A DNA stretch of 23,985 nt from a virus: the IMG/VR virus record IMGVR_UViG_3300031774_002667, positions 1-23,985 of that record; one strand, 5' to 3'. Position 1 is the first letter of the stretch. Each line of letters starts with the position of its first letter. The position numbers and the translations under genes were made by a program. Positions 14,192 to 21,387 of the stretch are shown here, piece by piece. Under the pieces are notes generated by a model. It was not told where the DNA came from and did no database searches. It saw only the letters and a program-made list of their open reading frames with translations.

Positions 14192-15596
14192 ATCTGTCTA
14201 CATTTAGTGTTCCGCTTCCTAAAGTATGAAGCCCCAAAGCTGTTGTGAACGACCCGCTTTCATGCCTTAAGACGTATGACCCAGCATCAATTATCCCAGA
14301 CCAAGCATCTGAAACATACGGGAAGAAAGTTACCTTCCCGTATTTCTGTTCACCATTTTCAAATTTCAAACAAGAGACATCTAGCGTTGTTAAATACCCA
14401 GTACAGCTAGACTGTAAGGTGGCTACAAATTGAGTTATAGAGCTTGCTGCTGGTGATATTTCTCCAGTTGTATTATATATCTTCCTGTTTCTGTCAAAAG
14501 TAACTTGAATCGATGTTTCTGGACAAGTGGTAGTTACATTTGCTCCAGTATAGTTACCGCTAATTTGCGGATTGTAACCAACATAGTATCGCTTACTTAC
14601 GTAACCAGTTGCGCCTTGGTAGTAAGCTGACCCATTGTAACCGCTAAACGTAGTAGAATAGCTGGTTGTGTTATTGTTTATATTGTAAGATGTTGAGGCG
14701 CTGTTTAACTCGTCTATCACCACGCCGCTTGCATTAAAGTGAGATAGCAGTGGTGTTAGGTCGGTCAAAGCATTAGAAAGGCTAGTGCCTGTAGCAATTA
14801 TAGCCCCTAAAGAAAACTGACCAGTTTCAACGCCAGTCGCTTGAGTATATGAGACTGTTGTAAAGTTTCCATATTTGCCTGACTGCGTTGAGTTTGTTGT
14901 GTTAATTAAAGTATTTAATTGCCCTGAAAACGCCGTAGATTGGTTACACGAAGCACTACTACTACTTGTAACGCTGCTGCTCGTTGCGCTGCTTGAGGTT
15001 GGGCCAGTTGAACTGCTTGTCGTGCTGCTACTGGTGGCGCTACTTGAACTTGGGCCAGTTGAACTACTTGTCGCGCTACTGCTCGTCGCGCTGCTTGAAG
15101 TTGCTCCCGTGGGTGGTCCTGTATAATCGCCTGAAGTACATCCTTCTCCGCTTGTATCAGCAAAATTAAAATAATTCTCTCCATAGTCATACGAGGTGGA
15201 TGCTACTGCAAAAGCGTGAATCAATGGAGCGCCGTTAGCATAGCCAGAAGGTTGCCCAGAAAACATTATGCCTACATTAACCTTCGTAGAGGCCCCAGCT
15301 TGACCTGGCGTTCCATAGTAAAAAACACCACTAGCTTCTCCTAATTGCACTCCAGTGCTGTTGTATGCGTCGTCAGTGTGTGAAAAGCCTAATCGATAAT
15401 TAGCGTTTGAAGAGTCACTTTGGTCAAACTTATAAACCTTACCAGCGATATCTCCGCTACAATCATTACGCCATCGTAATGTAAATGATGGATTATGCTC
15501 CCAGCCATCACTAAAAGAGCCGCTATACTCAAATTTATCCTGACCGTAGCCGTTGTCAGCAATTCTTACTAAAATTGTTTCGTGTGGGTCAGGCAT
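14184..15596 (-). CDS. virion protein with serine-rich repeat linker between two beta domains
   Basis: Protein of 470 aa, function not recognised. Residues 1-150 form a beta-rich domain (FEYSGSFSDGWEHNPSFTLR, VYKFDQSDSSNANYRLGF). Residues 162-215 are an almost pure Ser/Ala/Thr linker with two STGP units, encoded by 51-bp tandem repeats. Residues 216-470 form a second beta-rich domain with many Tyr, Asn, Ser and Gly (NNNTTSYSTTFSGYNG, YYVGYNPQISGNYTG) and a C-terminal part SYVLRHESGSFTTALG. Cysteines at the linker edges (GCTSGDYTG and SASCNQST) could frame the two folded parts. The linker resembles flexible, often O-glycosylated stalks. It is translationally coupled to its neighbours (1-base gap upstream, 8-base overlap downstream) inside the fibre operon, so a fibre or adhesin component is likely. 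No domain name can be given. Confidence 0.55.
   Translation of the reverse strand: MPDPHETILVRIADNGYGQDKFEYSGSFSDGWEHNPSFTLRWRNDCSGDIAGKVYKFDQSDSSNANYRLGFSHTDDAYNSTGVQLGEASGVFYYGTPGQAGASTKVNVGIMFSGQPSGYANGAPLIHAFAVASTSYDYGENYFNFADTSGEGCTSGDYTGPPTGATSSSATSSSATSSSTGPSSSSATSSSTTSSSTGPTSSSATSSSVTSSSSASCNQSTAFSGQLNTLINTTNSTQSGKYGNFTTVSYTQATGVETGQFSLGAIIATGTSLSNALTDLTPLLSHFNASGVVIDELNSASTSYNINNNTTSYSTTFSGYNGSAYYQGATGYVSKRYYVGYNPQISGNYTGANVTTTCPETSIQVTFDRNRKIYNTTGEISPAASSITQFVATLQSSCTGYLTTLDVSCLKFENGEQKYGKVTFFPYVSDAWSGIIDAGSYVLRHESGSFTTALGLHTLGSGTLNVDRYV
14965..15103. repeat. 51-bp in-frame tandem repeat encoding Ser-rich linker
   Basis: Two full 51-base units (14989-15039 and 15040-15090) are flanked by a partial unit on each side (14965-14988 and 15091-15103). 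On the minus strand each encodes 17 residues of the type ATSSS(A/T)TSSSTGP(S/T)SSS. The two full copies differ at several, mostly synonymous, positions, so the array is not recent, but its period keeps frame if copies are gained or lost. Confidence 0.85.
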
Positions 15597-15597
15597 T

Positions 15598-17853
15598 TTA
15601 GCAGTATCCGTAGAAGTATCCAGTTTCGGTTAAGTTCACGATCTCTCCAGTAGTAAAGTACGAGGGATCACCAGTGGTGCAGTATTTTCTATTGTCTTGT
15701 ATTTCCCCGCTTATTAAGCTATTTACCGCACTAATGCTCTGCCCAGAAAAAGTCAAAGTGCTGGAGCCTGTAGCTGATCCAGTAACCACAGTAAAACCGC
15801 TAGTTAATGAATGCTGACCAGTCCACCCAGACGGGTAAAGCAAGTCGATACCAGAGTTAAATACATTATGCCAAATTTGGCTAGTTGTATCTTCTAGTTG
15901 AGAAGTTGCAAACGGAAACGAAATACCGCTTGAATGGCTTACGCTTTCAAAATTATCACTTATGCCAGTAGAAGTAGAAAGCAAGACGTACCCAGAGTAA
16001 GCTCCAGAGCTTGAAATTTGACCGCTTATGCTTGTTAAGTTTTGCGCTGGATCAAAACTAGTAGCAGAAATACTCACCACTTCACCAGTGCTAGCCGAAC
16101 CTATTATACCAGAGGTCACTCCAGTTAAAGATATCACAGAGCATTCAAGATTTTGGGTTCCAGTATATGAGTTGTAGTCTGCTTGGTTTCCACTTCTTAA
16201 CGCAGCTATCAAAGGTAAAGCCAGTGGGTCTCCAGCGACTTGACCAGTATACGTGCCAGTAGAAGTAAAGGTAGACTCTTGATTTGTGGTGGAGGTTGAT
16301 TGCCCAGTGATTGAGCACACCCTTGAGTCTAAGGAGTAAGCAAACTCGGCACTATATTCACCGTATTGATCTTCGCTATAAATGCCGCTGTTAAATTTAT
16401 TAAGAGCCTCAGTTTGAGAGCTTGAGGCGCTCATGCTAAAGCCTTTTACGGTATATTCGTTTGTAACGTTTTTAGAAACGATTGACTTTTTACTTAAATT
16501 AAATGTAACATTACCGCCAGTTATTACGCCACCAGAAAATGTAACTTGAACCCTGTCGCTTTCTTCGGTGGTGCTAAACTCAAAACTTTCTCCAGATAAA
16601 GCCGTCGTTAATTCTTCAGAAGTTGGTTTTTCTTGGACATACCTAAAGCCACTTGAAACATGATTTTCAAACCCATACCCATGAGATACTGAGTCTTGAA
16701 TTTCAACAAAATTACTTCCAGTGAAAGATACTCCGCTTTTCGTGACAATAACGTCATGAATGCCCGTAGCTAAACCGCTTATAGAAACGATTGCTTGGCC
16801 ACTAGTGCTAGTAAACGAGCTTGGCGTTACTTCTACAGCAGTTTTTGATCTATAGATTATAGAATTTAAATTATTTAAACCAGAGCCATTTATAATTACA
16901 TTATCTGTACTGCCAAGGTTAGCTACTATTTTTTGGCTTGGGAATACGAAAAAGTCCTGACTCTTATCAGAGCCACTGATCTCTCCAGAAGTAACATATT
17001 TAGAATCACTTATTGCTGATAATCCAGACCGTAAATCTAAATGTATGAAATCATCGTGCTCTCCAGTAGGAACAGTTGCAGAAATGCCAGTGTTCGTATT
17101 TGTGAAAGAAAGGTTAATACCTGAACCCAACCTAACACCAGTTACTGATGTAAATGCGTTACCAAAAATTGTTATCGTACCCCCGCCACTAGGAACGATG
17201 GTAAAATCATTTATTCTTGATACTGGTACAAATTTATCTGTAGTTTCGGTTTGTATGCCTGACTCGTTACAAGTAACAGTGACGGCGGCTTGCTTTACGT
17301 TTAGATCGCCAGTGTACTCAACAGTAGCAAATGCAACAAAATTATCTGAGCCCCCCAAAGCTGAAGCAGTCATGCTACTCAACCTAGTTTCAGAGACTGT
17401 GTAATCACCAGTAGTAAAACCTGTTGGGCCTCCGCAGTAGCCACTTTCGTGGCCACTAACCACGACACCAGAAGCTTGAGCTAAAGAGCTTCCTGTGGCG
17501 GTTATAACACAAACGCCAGACGCAGTATTAACATCCGAAAATGTTACAGCACCAGTAGCACAGCCAGAAAGGGCGGTGTCAAAAAATCCAGAAGTATTTA
17601 TTATTCCGCTAAGACTGCCGTAAGCCCCATCGTCGCCATCTCCTGTTGCCGTGATATCAAAAACTTCAACAGAGTTTTCTTTTTGAAATACAACTTTATC
17701 ATAAGTAGCGGTCTGAGGAACAAGCGCGTCAATTACACTTTGAGATACTTTATTAAAATTAGCTTGACCACTACCGAACTTAACGCCAGTCACAGAAGTA
17801 GCATTGGTTATTTCAAACCTTACCGAATCTCCTATGTTTCCGCTTACTGACAT
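15598..17853 (-). CDS. large IPT/TIG-containing virion protein rich in Ser-Gly and Thr-Gly
   Basis: Protein of 751 aa, the longest of the inverted operon. IPT/TIG-like units are visible at residues 1-60 (VSGNIGDSVRFEITNATSVT, TGVKFGSGQANF), about 225-300 (RINDFTIVPSGGGTITIFGN, VTGVRLGSG) and about 305-385 (KIVANLGSTDNVIINGSGLN). The remaining half is beta-rich and unassigned, with strings such as SGYCGGPTGFTTGDYTVSE and a cysteine-ended C-terminus TGYFYGYC. By eye there are 30 or more Ser-Gly dipeptides and a comparable number of Thr-Gly, far above what ordinary proteins show. The N-terminal first unit begins at the start codon without a signal peptide, which fits a virion protein assembled in the cytoplasm. 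The start overlaps the upstream stop (TAATG). Likely a tail-fibre or baseplate-associated adhesin; the position in the particle is unknown. Confidence 0.58.
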   Translation of the reverse strand: MSVSGNIGDSVRFEITNATSVTGVKFGSGQANFNKVSQSVIDALVPQTATYDKVVFQKENSVEVFDITATGDGDDGAYGSLSGIINTSGFFDTALSGCATGAVTFSDVNTASGVCVITATGSSLAQASGVVVSGHESGYCGGPTGFTTGDYTVSETRLSSMTASALGGSDNFVAFATVEYTGDLNVKQAAVTVTCNESGIQTETTDKFVPVSRINDFTIVPSGGGTITIFGNAFTSVTGVRLGSGINLSFTNTNTGISATVPTGEHDDFIHLDLRSGLSAISDSKYVTSGEISGSDKSQDFFVFPSQKIVANLGSTDNVIINGSGLNNLNSIIYRSKTAVEVTPSSFTSTSGQAIVSISGLATGIHDVIVTKSGVSFTGSNFVEIQDSVSHGYGFENHVSSGFRYVQEKPTSEELTTALSGESFEFSTTEESDRVQVTFSGGVITGGNVTFNLSKKSIVSKNVTNEYTVKGFSMSASSSQTEALNKFNSGIYSEDQYGEYSAEFAYSLDSRVCSITGQSTSTTNQESTFTSTGTYTGQVAGDPLALPLIAALRSGNQADYNSYTGTQNLECSVISLTGVTSGIIGSASTGEVVSISATSFDPAQNLTSISGQISSSGAYSGYVLLSTSTGISDNFESVSHSSGISFPFATSQLEDTTSQIWHNVFNSGIDLLYPSGWTGQHSLTSGFTVVTGSATGSSTLTFSGQSISAVNSLISGEIQDNRKYCTTGDPSYFTTGEIVNLTETGYFYGYC

Positions 17854-18872
17854 TAGGGTATATCTATTTGCGGGCCGACTGTTAGGCTAGATGAAGACAC
17901 TTCCCCATAAGGCGTAACAACTTTTACTGGGCCGCTTTGCGCGAACCTTGGTACTTTTACTTTTATTTGTGTCGAGCTTCTTTCTGTGAATTCGTTGGTC
18001 CGAATTGTGTTATTAAAATAGACCGCAGTTGCTTGATCTAAATTATCGCCCACAATAGTTAAATCTGCGAGAGTAGAAACTGGGCTTGGGCTTGTGCTGG
18101 TTATTGTTGGCTCCGAGCCATATCCATTCTCTTCAATGTTTAAAGTAGAAATGACCTTCTCTCCAAAGTTGATTGATATGTCTTTACTTTGAAGTACACC
18201 CTTAACGCTCCAAAGCGTTGACTGTCCTCTTATGCCTATGTCAACACTGATCTCTTTACCCGTGTGAGGTATCGCTTCAAGAATGTTGTAAGTATCCAAA
18301 GATAAGCTTTTTACTTTTTCTCCGTATCTATGCTCAACTGGCGCAATTCCACTTATATTATACAGCGGCGTAAAATTGTGAGACTCATCATAGGATACTG
18401 AGGCTACTTTGCTTGTAACATCCATACCCTGAAGGGTAATCGTCAAATCTGACATTTTATACCAATCCCAGTCTTGATCTGGTAAGATTGCTGGAGAGAA
18501 TGTGCCTTGTAAGTCTTCGTAAAAATTAAACGAGGTATTTACCTGTAAAATCCCGTGAGGGCTGGCACTCCAGCTATACTGATTAAGGTAGCCAGACTGA
18601 ATTGTTGTACCCCCCACGTCTATGCTGAAGACGTTTTGGCCTGGCTTCGCATTGGGCATGTAAAAGGGGTCGCCACTGTTGGCGTCCACGTAGTAATTCA
18701 AGCTAAGAGTACCATTAAGACCATTTGTGGCTACATAGTTGTCTCCGCCAGCACGATTAATACGGGTAGATTTAGTGAGTTCGTTAGAAAACGACAAAGA
18801 AGCAGAATTAGCCAAAATTCCACTACCATTCACCTTTAGGCTGATATTATTATAATTATAGTAATCTGCCAT
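17853..18872 (-). CDS. tail protein: two tube-like beta domains plus C-terminal IPT/TIG
   Basis: Protein of 339 aa, first gene of the inverted operon. Residues 1-130 (ISLKVNGSGILANSASLSFS, NELTKSTRINRAGGDNYV, GTLSLNYYVD) and residues 140-248 (SDLTITLQGMDVTSKVASVS, then EKVKSLSLDTYNILEA and ISVDIGIRG) look like two successive beta-sandwich domains in the style of tail tube or distal tail proteins. In both, an opening strand is followed by an 'I.S.s.sf..e' strand. Residues 254-335 are an IPT/TIG domain (PVSTLADLTIVGDNLDQATA, VYFNN, KVKVPRFAQSGPV). A tube-like protein with a C-terminal Ig domain recalls lambda gpV, but the double tube-like part suggests an adaptor to which the following fibre proteins attach. 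The start at 18872 is preceded by AAGG-containing sequence suitable for ribosome binding. The fold assignment is tentative. Confidence 0.5.
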   Translation of the reverse strand: MADYYNYNNISLKVNGSGILANSASLSFSNELTKSTRINRAGGDNYVATNGLNGTLSLNYYVDANSGDPFYMPNAKPGQNVFSIDVGGTTIQSGYLNQYSWSASPHGILQVNTSFNFYEDLQGTFSPAILPDQDWDWYKMSDLTITLQGMDVTSKVASVSYDESHNFTPLYNISGIAPVEHRYGEKVKSLSLDTYNILEAIPHTGKEISVDIGIRGQSTLWSVKGVLQSKDISINFGEKVISTLNIEENGYGSEPTITSTSPSPVSTLADLTIVGDNLDQATAVYFNNTIRTNEFTERSSTQIKVKVPRFAQSGPVKVVTPYGEVSSSSLTVGPQIDIP

Positions 18873-18960
18873 TACCCTTATACCTTTATCCTACATATTT
18901 ACACCAAGATTTTTTATTTTTTATCGCTAAAACGTGTAAAATAAGGTAAGGAAAAAGGAT
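18873..18960. promoter_or_regulatory. divergent regulatory region between fibre operon and tail-tip operon
   Basis: This 88-bp AT-rich region drives transcription both ways. Rightward, GTGTAAAATA at 18934-18943 contains a good -10 (TAAAAT, 18937-18942), and AAGGA at 18948-18952 lies 8 bases before the ATG at 18961. Leftward, the complement of 18895-18904 reads GTGTAAATAT, a similar element 32 bases before the start at 18872, followed by AAGG runs near the start codon. No convincing -35 boxes are seen, and a T-rich stretch (18911-18922) lies between the two elements. Unlike the three early promoters, both sides leave room for a short leader with a Shine-Dalgarno sequence. Promoter function is inferred. 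Confidence 0.4.
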
Positions 18961-19467
18961 ATGGGTTCTATATATGAAATATCAAGCTGGTCTGGGGGTA
19001 CAGCTTCGAAAAATGAAGTTTATCTTCATAATAGCAATCACTTCTATAGTTTAGAGAGCTCAAACACTCAAACACCATCTGTGGGCGCATCAAAGTGGGG
19101 CGGTATGACTACTTTTGACAATAAAGAAGTCCCTCATTTCTTTTGGATTCCCAGCTACTCGCCAACGATCTCAACCGAACCATCTGTTAGAACTCTCAAG
19201 TTCGGAGATGGGTACGAGCAAAGAACCCCAGACGGTATTAACACAAATCTTCTCAAAATCTCTCTAACCTACGATAACAGAGACGAAGCTGAAAGTACGG
19301 CAATCGCTCATTTTTTAAACGAAAGAGGCGGTTCTGAAGCTTTTGTATATTTGCCGCCCTCTCCTTATTCCTCAATGAAAAAGTTTATTTGTAGAAAATG
19401 GGATGTTACGATGAATTTCGATAACAATTACTCCATTAAAGTAGACCTAGAAGAAGTAGTGGAATAA
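18961..19467 (+). CDS. minor tail protein M-like with N-terminal carbohydrate-binding-like module
   Basis: Protein of 168 aa. Residues 56-168 match the lambda gpM (Phage_min_tail) family: FFWIPSYSP, then VRTLKFGDGYEQRTPDGIN (73-95 region), AHFLNERGGSEAFVYLPP, FICRKWDV and the closing strand SIKVDLEEV. M is needed to build the tail tip between the tape measure and L/J. The N-terminal 50 residues are extra: W10 and W46 frame a short module with W.SG...(K)NEVYL..S.HFYSL....TPS...WGG, resembling the small chitin-binding CBM5/12 fold. The start ATG has AAGGA 8 bases upstream and is the first gene after the divergent promoter region. The tape-measure gene that usually precedes M is not here; the inverted fibre operon takes that place. 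Confidence 0.82.
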   Translation: MGSIYEISSWSGGTASKNEVYLHNSNHFYSLESSNTQTPSVGASKWGGMTTFDNKEVPHFFWIPSYSPTISTEPSVRTLKFGDGYEQRTPDGINTNLLKISLTYDNRDEAESTAIAHFLNERGGSEAFVYLPPSPYSSMKKFICRKWDVTMNFDNNYSIKVDLEEVVE

Positions 19468-19468
19468 A

Positions 19469-20671
19469 ATGGAAATTTCAGAGGCTAAAAATTCTCTAAA
19501 AAAGGTTACTAGGGACGCATCTTCGCTTACCCCTACTGCAATAGTGTCTTTATTTGAGATTGACATTACTGACTTACTCAAAAACAATGAAAGAACTTTG
19601 TTCTTAGAAGGGAGTGGTTCAAGCGCTTACACAACAGACGGTAAAACTGTTTTACGATTCCACAACAACATTAAACTATTCCAAAGCTCTATTCGTTATA
19701 ATGGAAAAGCGTATTTTGCCGCCCCAATCCAAATCACTGGGTACGAAGTAAACGCAAAAGGTTCTCCACCGAGACCAAAGATGTCGATATCTATTGATCC
19801 AGAAGGCTTGTCTCAAGAAACGCAAAATAGAGTTATTTTTATCAAAACTGCGATAAGAGACTTAGATGACCTCGTTGGGTCAAAAGTAACAAGGATCAGA
19901 ACGTTTGTTAAATACATAGACAGCGAGAACTTCTTTGAAAGCGACGGAACAACTTTACTAAGCAACACTGTTAACCCGCCAAAAGGTTTTGACCCAGACC
20001 CAAACGCTCAGTTTCCTCCTGATGTTTATTTTGTTGATAGGAAGTCAGCAGAAACCGCAAACGTTTTGGAGCTAGAGCTAGCTTCTCCATTCGATACTCA
20101 AGATTTAAAATTACCAGCCCGCATTGTAAACGATTTTACTTGCCCTTGGACTTACAGAGGTGAAGGCTGCTGCTATGAATGGTCGCAGCAAAAAAACGCA
20201 GTTGACTCTGTTTATGGAAAATCCAACGAAAGCGAGGGCAATGTTGCACACGAAAATTCTAACTTAGATTGTAAAACAACAGCCAACCCAATACCAAACG
20301 GTAGCGTGGCAAACCCAAATGGGGCTGCTCCACCAGTAGCTACGTACAATAACGAAATTATCAACGCAGCGATTGACGGTGAAGTATTATTTAACGTCAC
20401 GAATGGACAAGACGAATGGAAGGCTAATACCGTCTACAATAAAGGAGATTCAGTTAGAGTTAAAATTAAAGGTGTTAATTACTACTTTGTTTCTAAGGTA
20501 AATGCCAACTCAGGAAAAGCACCACCAAACGAAAACTTTTGGGTTGCTGATCAATGCTCAAAAACAATTGAGGGCTGTAGACTGAGATGGGCGAACAATC
20601 CAGAGCTAGGAACACTAGAGGGGCCATTGCCTTTCGGTGGGTTCCCGACTTCTAGGAGGGCAATAGATTGA
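19469..20671 (+). CDS. minor tail protein L-like with inserted carbohydrate-binding-like module
   Basis: Protein of 400 aa, longer than lambda gpL (about 230 aa). Residues 1-240 follow gpL: TALVS-like opening TAIVSLFEIDITDLL, RFHNNIKLFQSSIRYNGKAY, EGLSQETQNRVI, LDDLVGSKVTRIRTFVKYI, ELASPFD, then FTCPWTYRGEGCCYEW. Lambda gpL binds an iron-sulfur cluster through conserved cysteines in this region; here C225, C234 (or C235), C363 and C370 are the equivalents, the last pair in DQCSKTIEGCRLRW, and the end is PFGGFP as expected. Between the two cysteine pairs lies an insert of about 120 residues with a Pro/Asn-rich linker and, at W317-W358, a W...Y.KGD.V....NYYF..K.N...K.P.....W module like CBM5/12. 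The stop overlaps the start of the K-like gene. Confidence 0.85.
   Translation: MEISEAKNSLKKVTRDASSLTPTAIVSLFEIDITDLLKNNERTLFLEGSGSSAYTTDGKTVLRFHNNIKLFQSSIRYNGKAYFAAPIQITGYEVNAKGSPPRPKMSISIDPEGLSQETQNRVIFIKTAIRDLDDLVGSKVTRIRTFVKYIDSENFFESDGTTLLSNTVNPPKGFDPDPNAQFPPDVYFVDRKSAETANVLELELASPFDTQDLKLPARIVNDFTCPWTYRGEGCCYEWSQQKNAVDSVYGKSNESEGNVAHENSNLDCKTTANPIPNGSVANPNGAAPPVATYNNEIINAAIDGEVLFNVTNGQDEWKANTVYNKGDSVRVKIKGVNYYFVSKVNANSGKAPPNENFWVADQCSKTIEGCRLRWANNPELGTLEGPLPFGGFPTSRRAID
20654..20659 (+). promoter_or_regulatory. strong ribosome binding site that fixes a TTG start
   Basis: A perfect AGGAGG lies 8 bases before TTG at 20668. It decides the start of the K-like gene, which has no ATG at this position, and sits inside the last codons of the L-like gene. 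Confidence 0.8.
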
Positions 20672-21387
20672 TTTTAAACACTGACATCAAAAAACAGATT
20701 AAAGCTCAATACGATAAAGAGTTTCCCAAAGAATGCTGTGGCCTGATCGTCTCTAACAAAGGTTCGCTTTCCTGCGTGCCTAGCAAAAACGATTCTATAG
20801 AAGAAGACTTCTTTAGGGTTAATCCAAGAGATTACTTAAAAGCCTCAAATCTTGGGGAGATTGTTGCCGTTTATCATTCTCACACCAACGGCAATCAAAA
20901 CTTTTCTGAGTTTGATAAGTTTAACAGTATAAATCACAATATCACATACGTGATGTACTGCCCCGAAAACAATTCGCTATTGCAGTTCTCTCCTTCTTGC
21001 GGCGATTTTAACAACTATATAGGAAGAAAGTTCGAAATAGGAGAATCAGATTGTTACTCCTTAGTCAGAGCTTTCTATGAATCTGAACTCAAAACAACTT
21101 TAGGTCACTACTATAGAGATCAAAACTGGAGAAGCTACTTAAGCGATCTTTTTGAGAAACATTTTGAAGAAGAGGGGTTTTATGAAGTAGACGAGTTAGA
21201 TAGATATGATTGTGTATTATTTAGCAACGGAAAGAATAAACCGTGCTCTCATATCTCTATTTATTTGGGCAATGGGTTGATTCTGCATCAGCCCGAAAAG
21301 AGTTACTCCAGAATAGAATCCTTAACTGGCAGACACTTAAAACTAATTAAGAAAATCATTAGGCACAAAAATGTCACAGCTAACTAA
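20668..21387 (+). CDS. tail assembly protein K-like: JAMM plus NlpC/P60 peptidase
   Basis: Protein of 239 aa starting at TTG (20668), four bases before the end of the L-like gene and supported by a strong AGGAGG. It has two catalytic domains, as in lambda gpK. Residues 1-115 form a JAB/MPN domain with the JAMM metal site: E22 in PKECCGLI, H70 and H72 in VYHSHTNGN, S80 and D83 in NFSEFD. Residues 125-239 form an NlpC/P60 domain with the catalytic cysteine in ESDCYSLVRAFY (C129), the histidine in SHISIYLGNG (H195) and a third polar residue in ILHQPE (H207). The NlpC domain is expected to cut cell-wall peptide bonds during DNA entry, and the JAMM domain is thought to act in tail-tip maturation. 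All catalytic residues are present. The 3' end overlaps the I-like gene by 17 bases. Confidence 0.92.
   Translation: MILNTDIKKQIKAQYDKEFPKECCGLIVSNKGSLSCVPSKNDSIEEDFFRVNPRDYLKASNLGEIVAVYHSHTNGNQNFSEFDKFNSINHNITYVMYCPENNSLLQFSPSCGDFNNYIGRKFEIGESDCYSLVRAFYESELKTTLGHYYRDQNWRSYLSDLFEKHFEEEGFYEVDELDRYDCVLFSNGKNKPCSHISIYLGNGLILHQPEKSYSRIESLTGRHLKLIKKIIRHKNVTAN

Noticed and set aside
14875-15126. Plus-strand ORF of 83 codons rich in Leu/Val
   Set aside because: It is the complement of the Ser-rich repeat in the minus-strand gene; its leucine/valine repeats follow from that repeat, with no ribosome binding site or family resemblance.
17045-17404. Plus-strand ORF of 119 codons opposite the large TIG gene
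   Set aside because: It lies wholly inside a coupled minus-strand gene, with composition explained by the opposite strand and no ribosome binding site.
18555-18839. Plus-strand ORF of 94 codons opposite the tube/TIG gene
   Set aside because: Shadow of the minus-strand gene; no recognisable motifs and no initiation signal.
11336-18878. AGGGTAAT at 11336-11343 and its complement ATTACCCT at 18871-18878 flank the inverted fibre operon, suggesting an invertible segment
   Set aside because: Eight bases is too short for known invertase sites, one copy is explained by a ribosome binding site plus start codon, and no recombinase gene is present.
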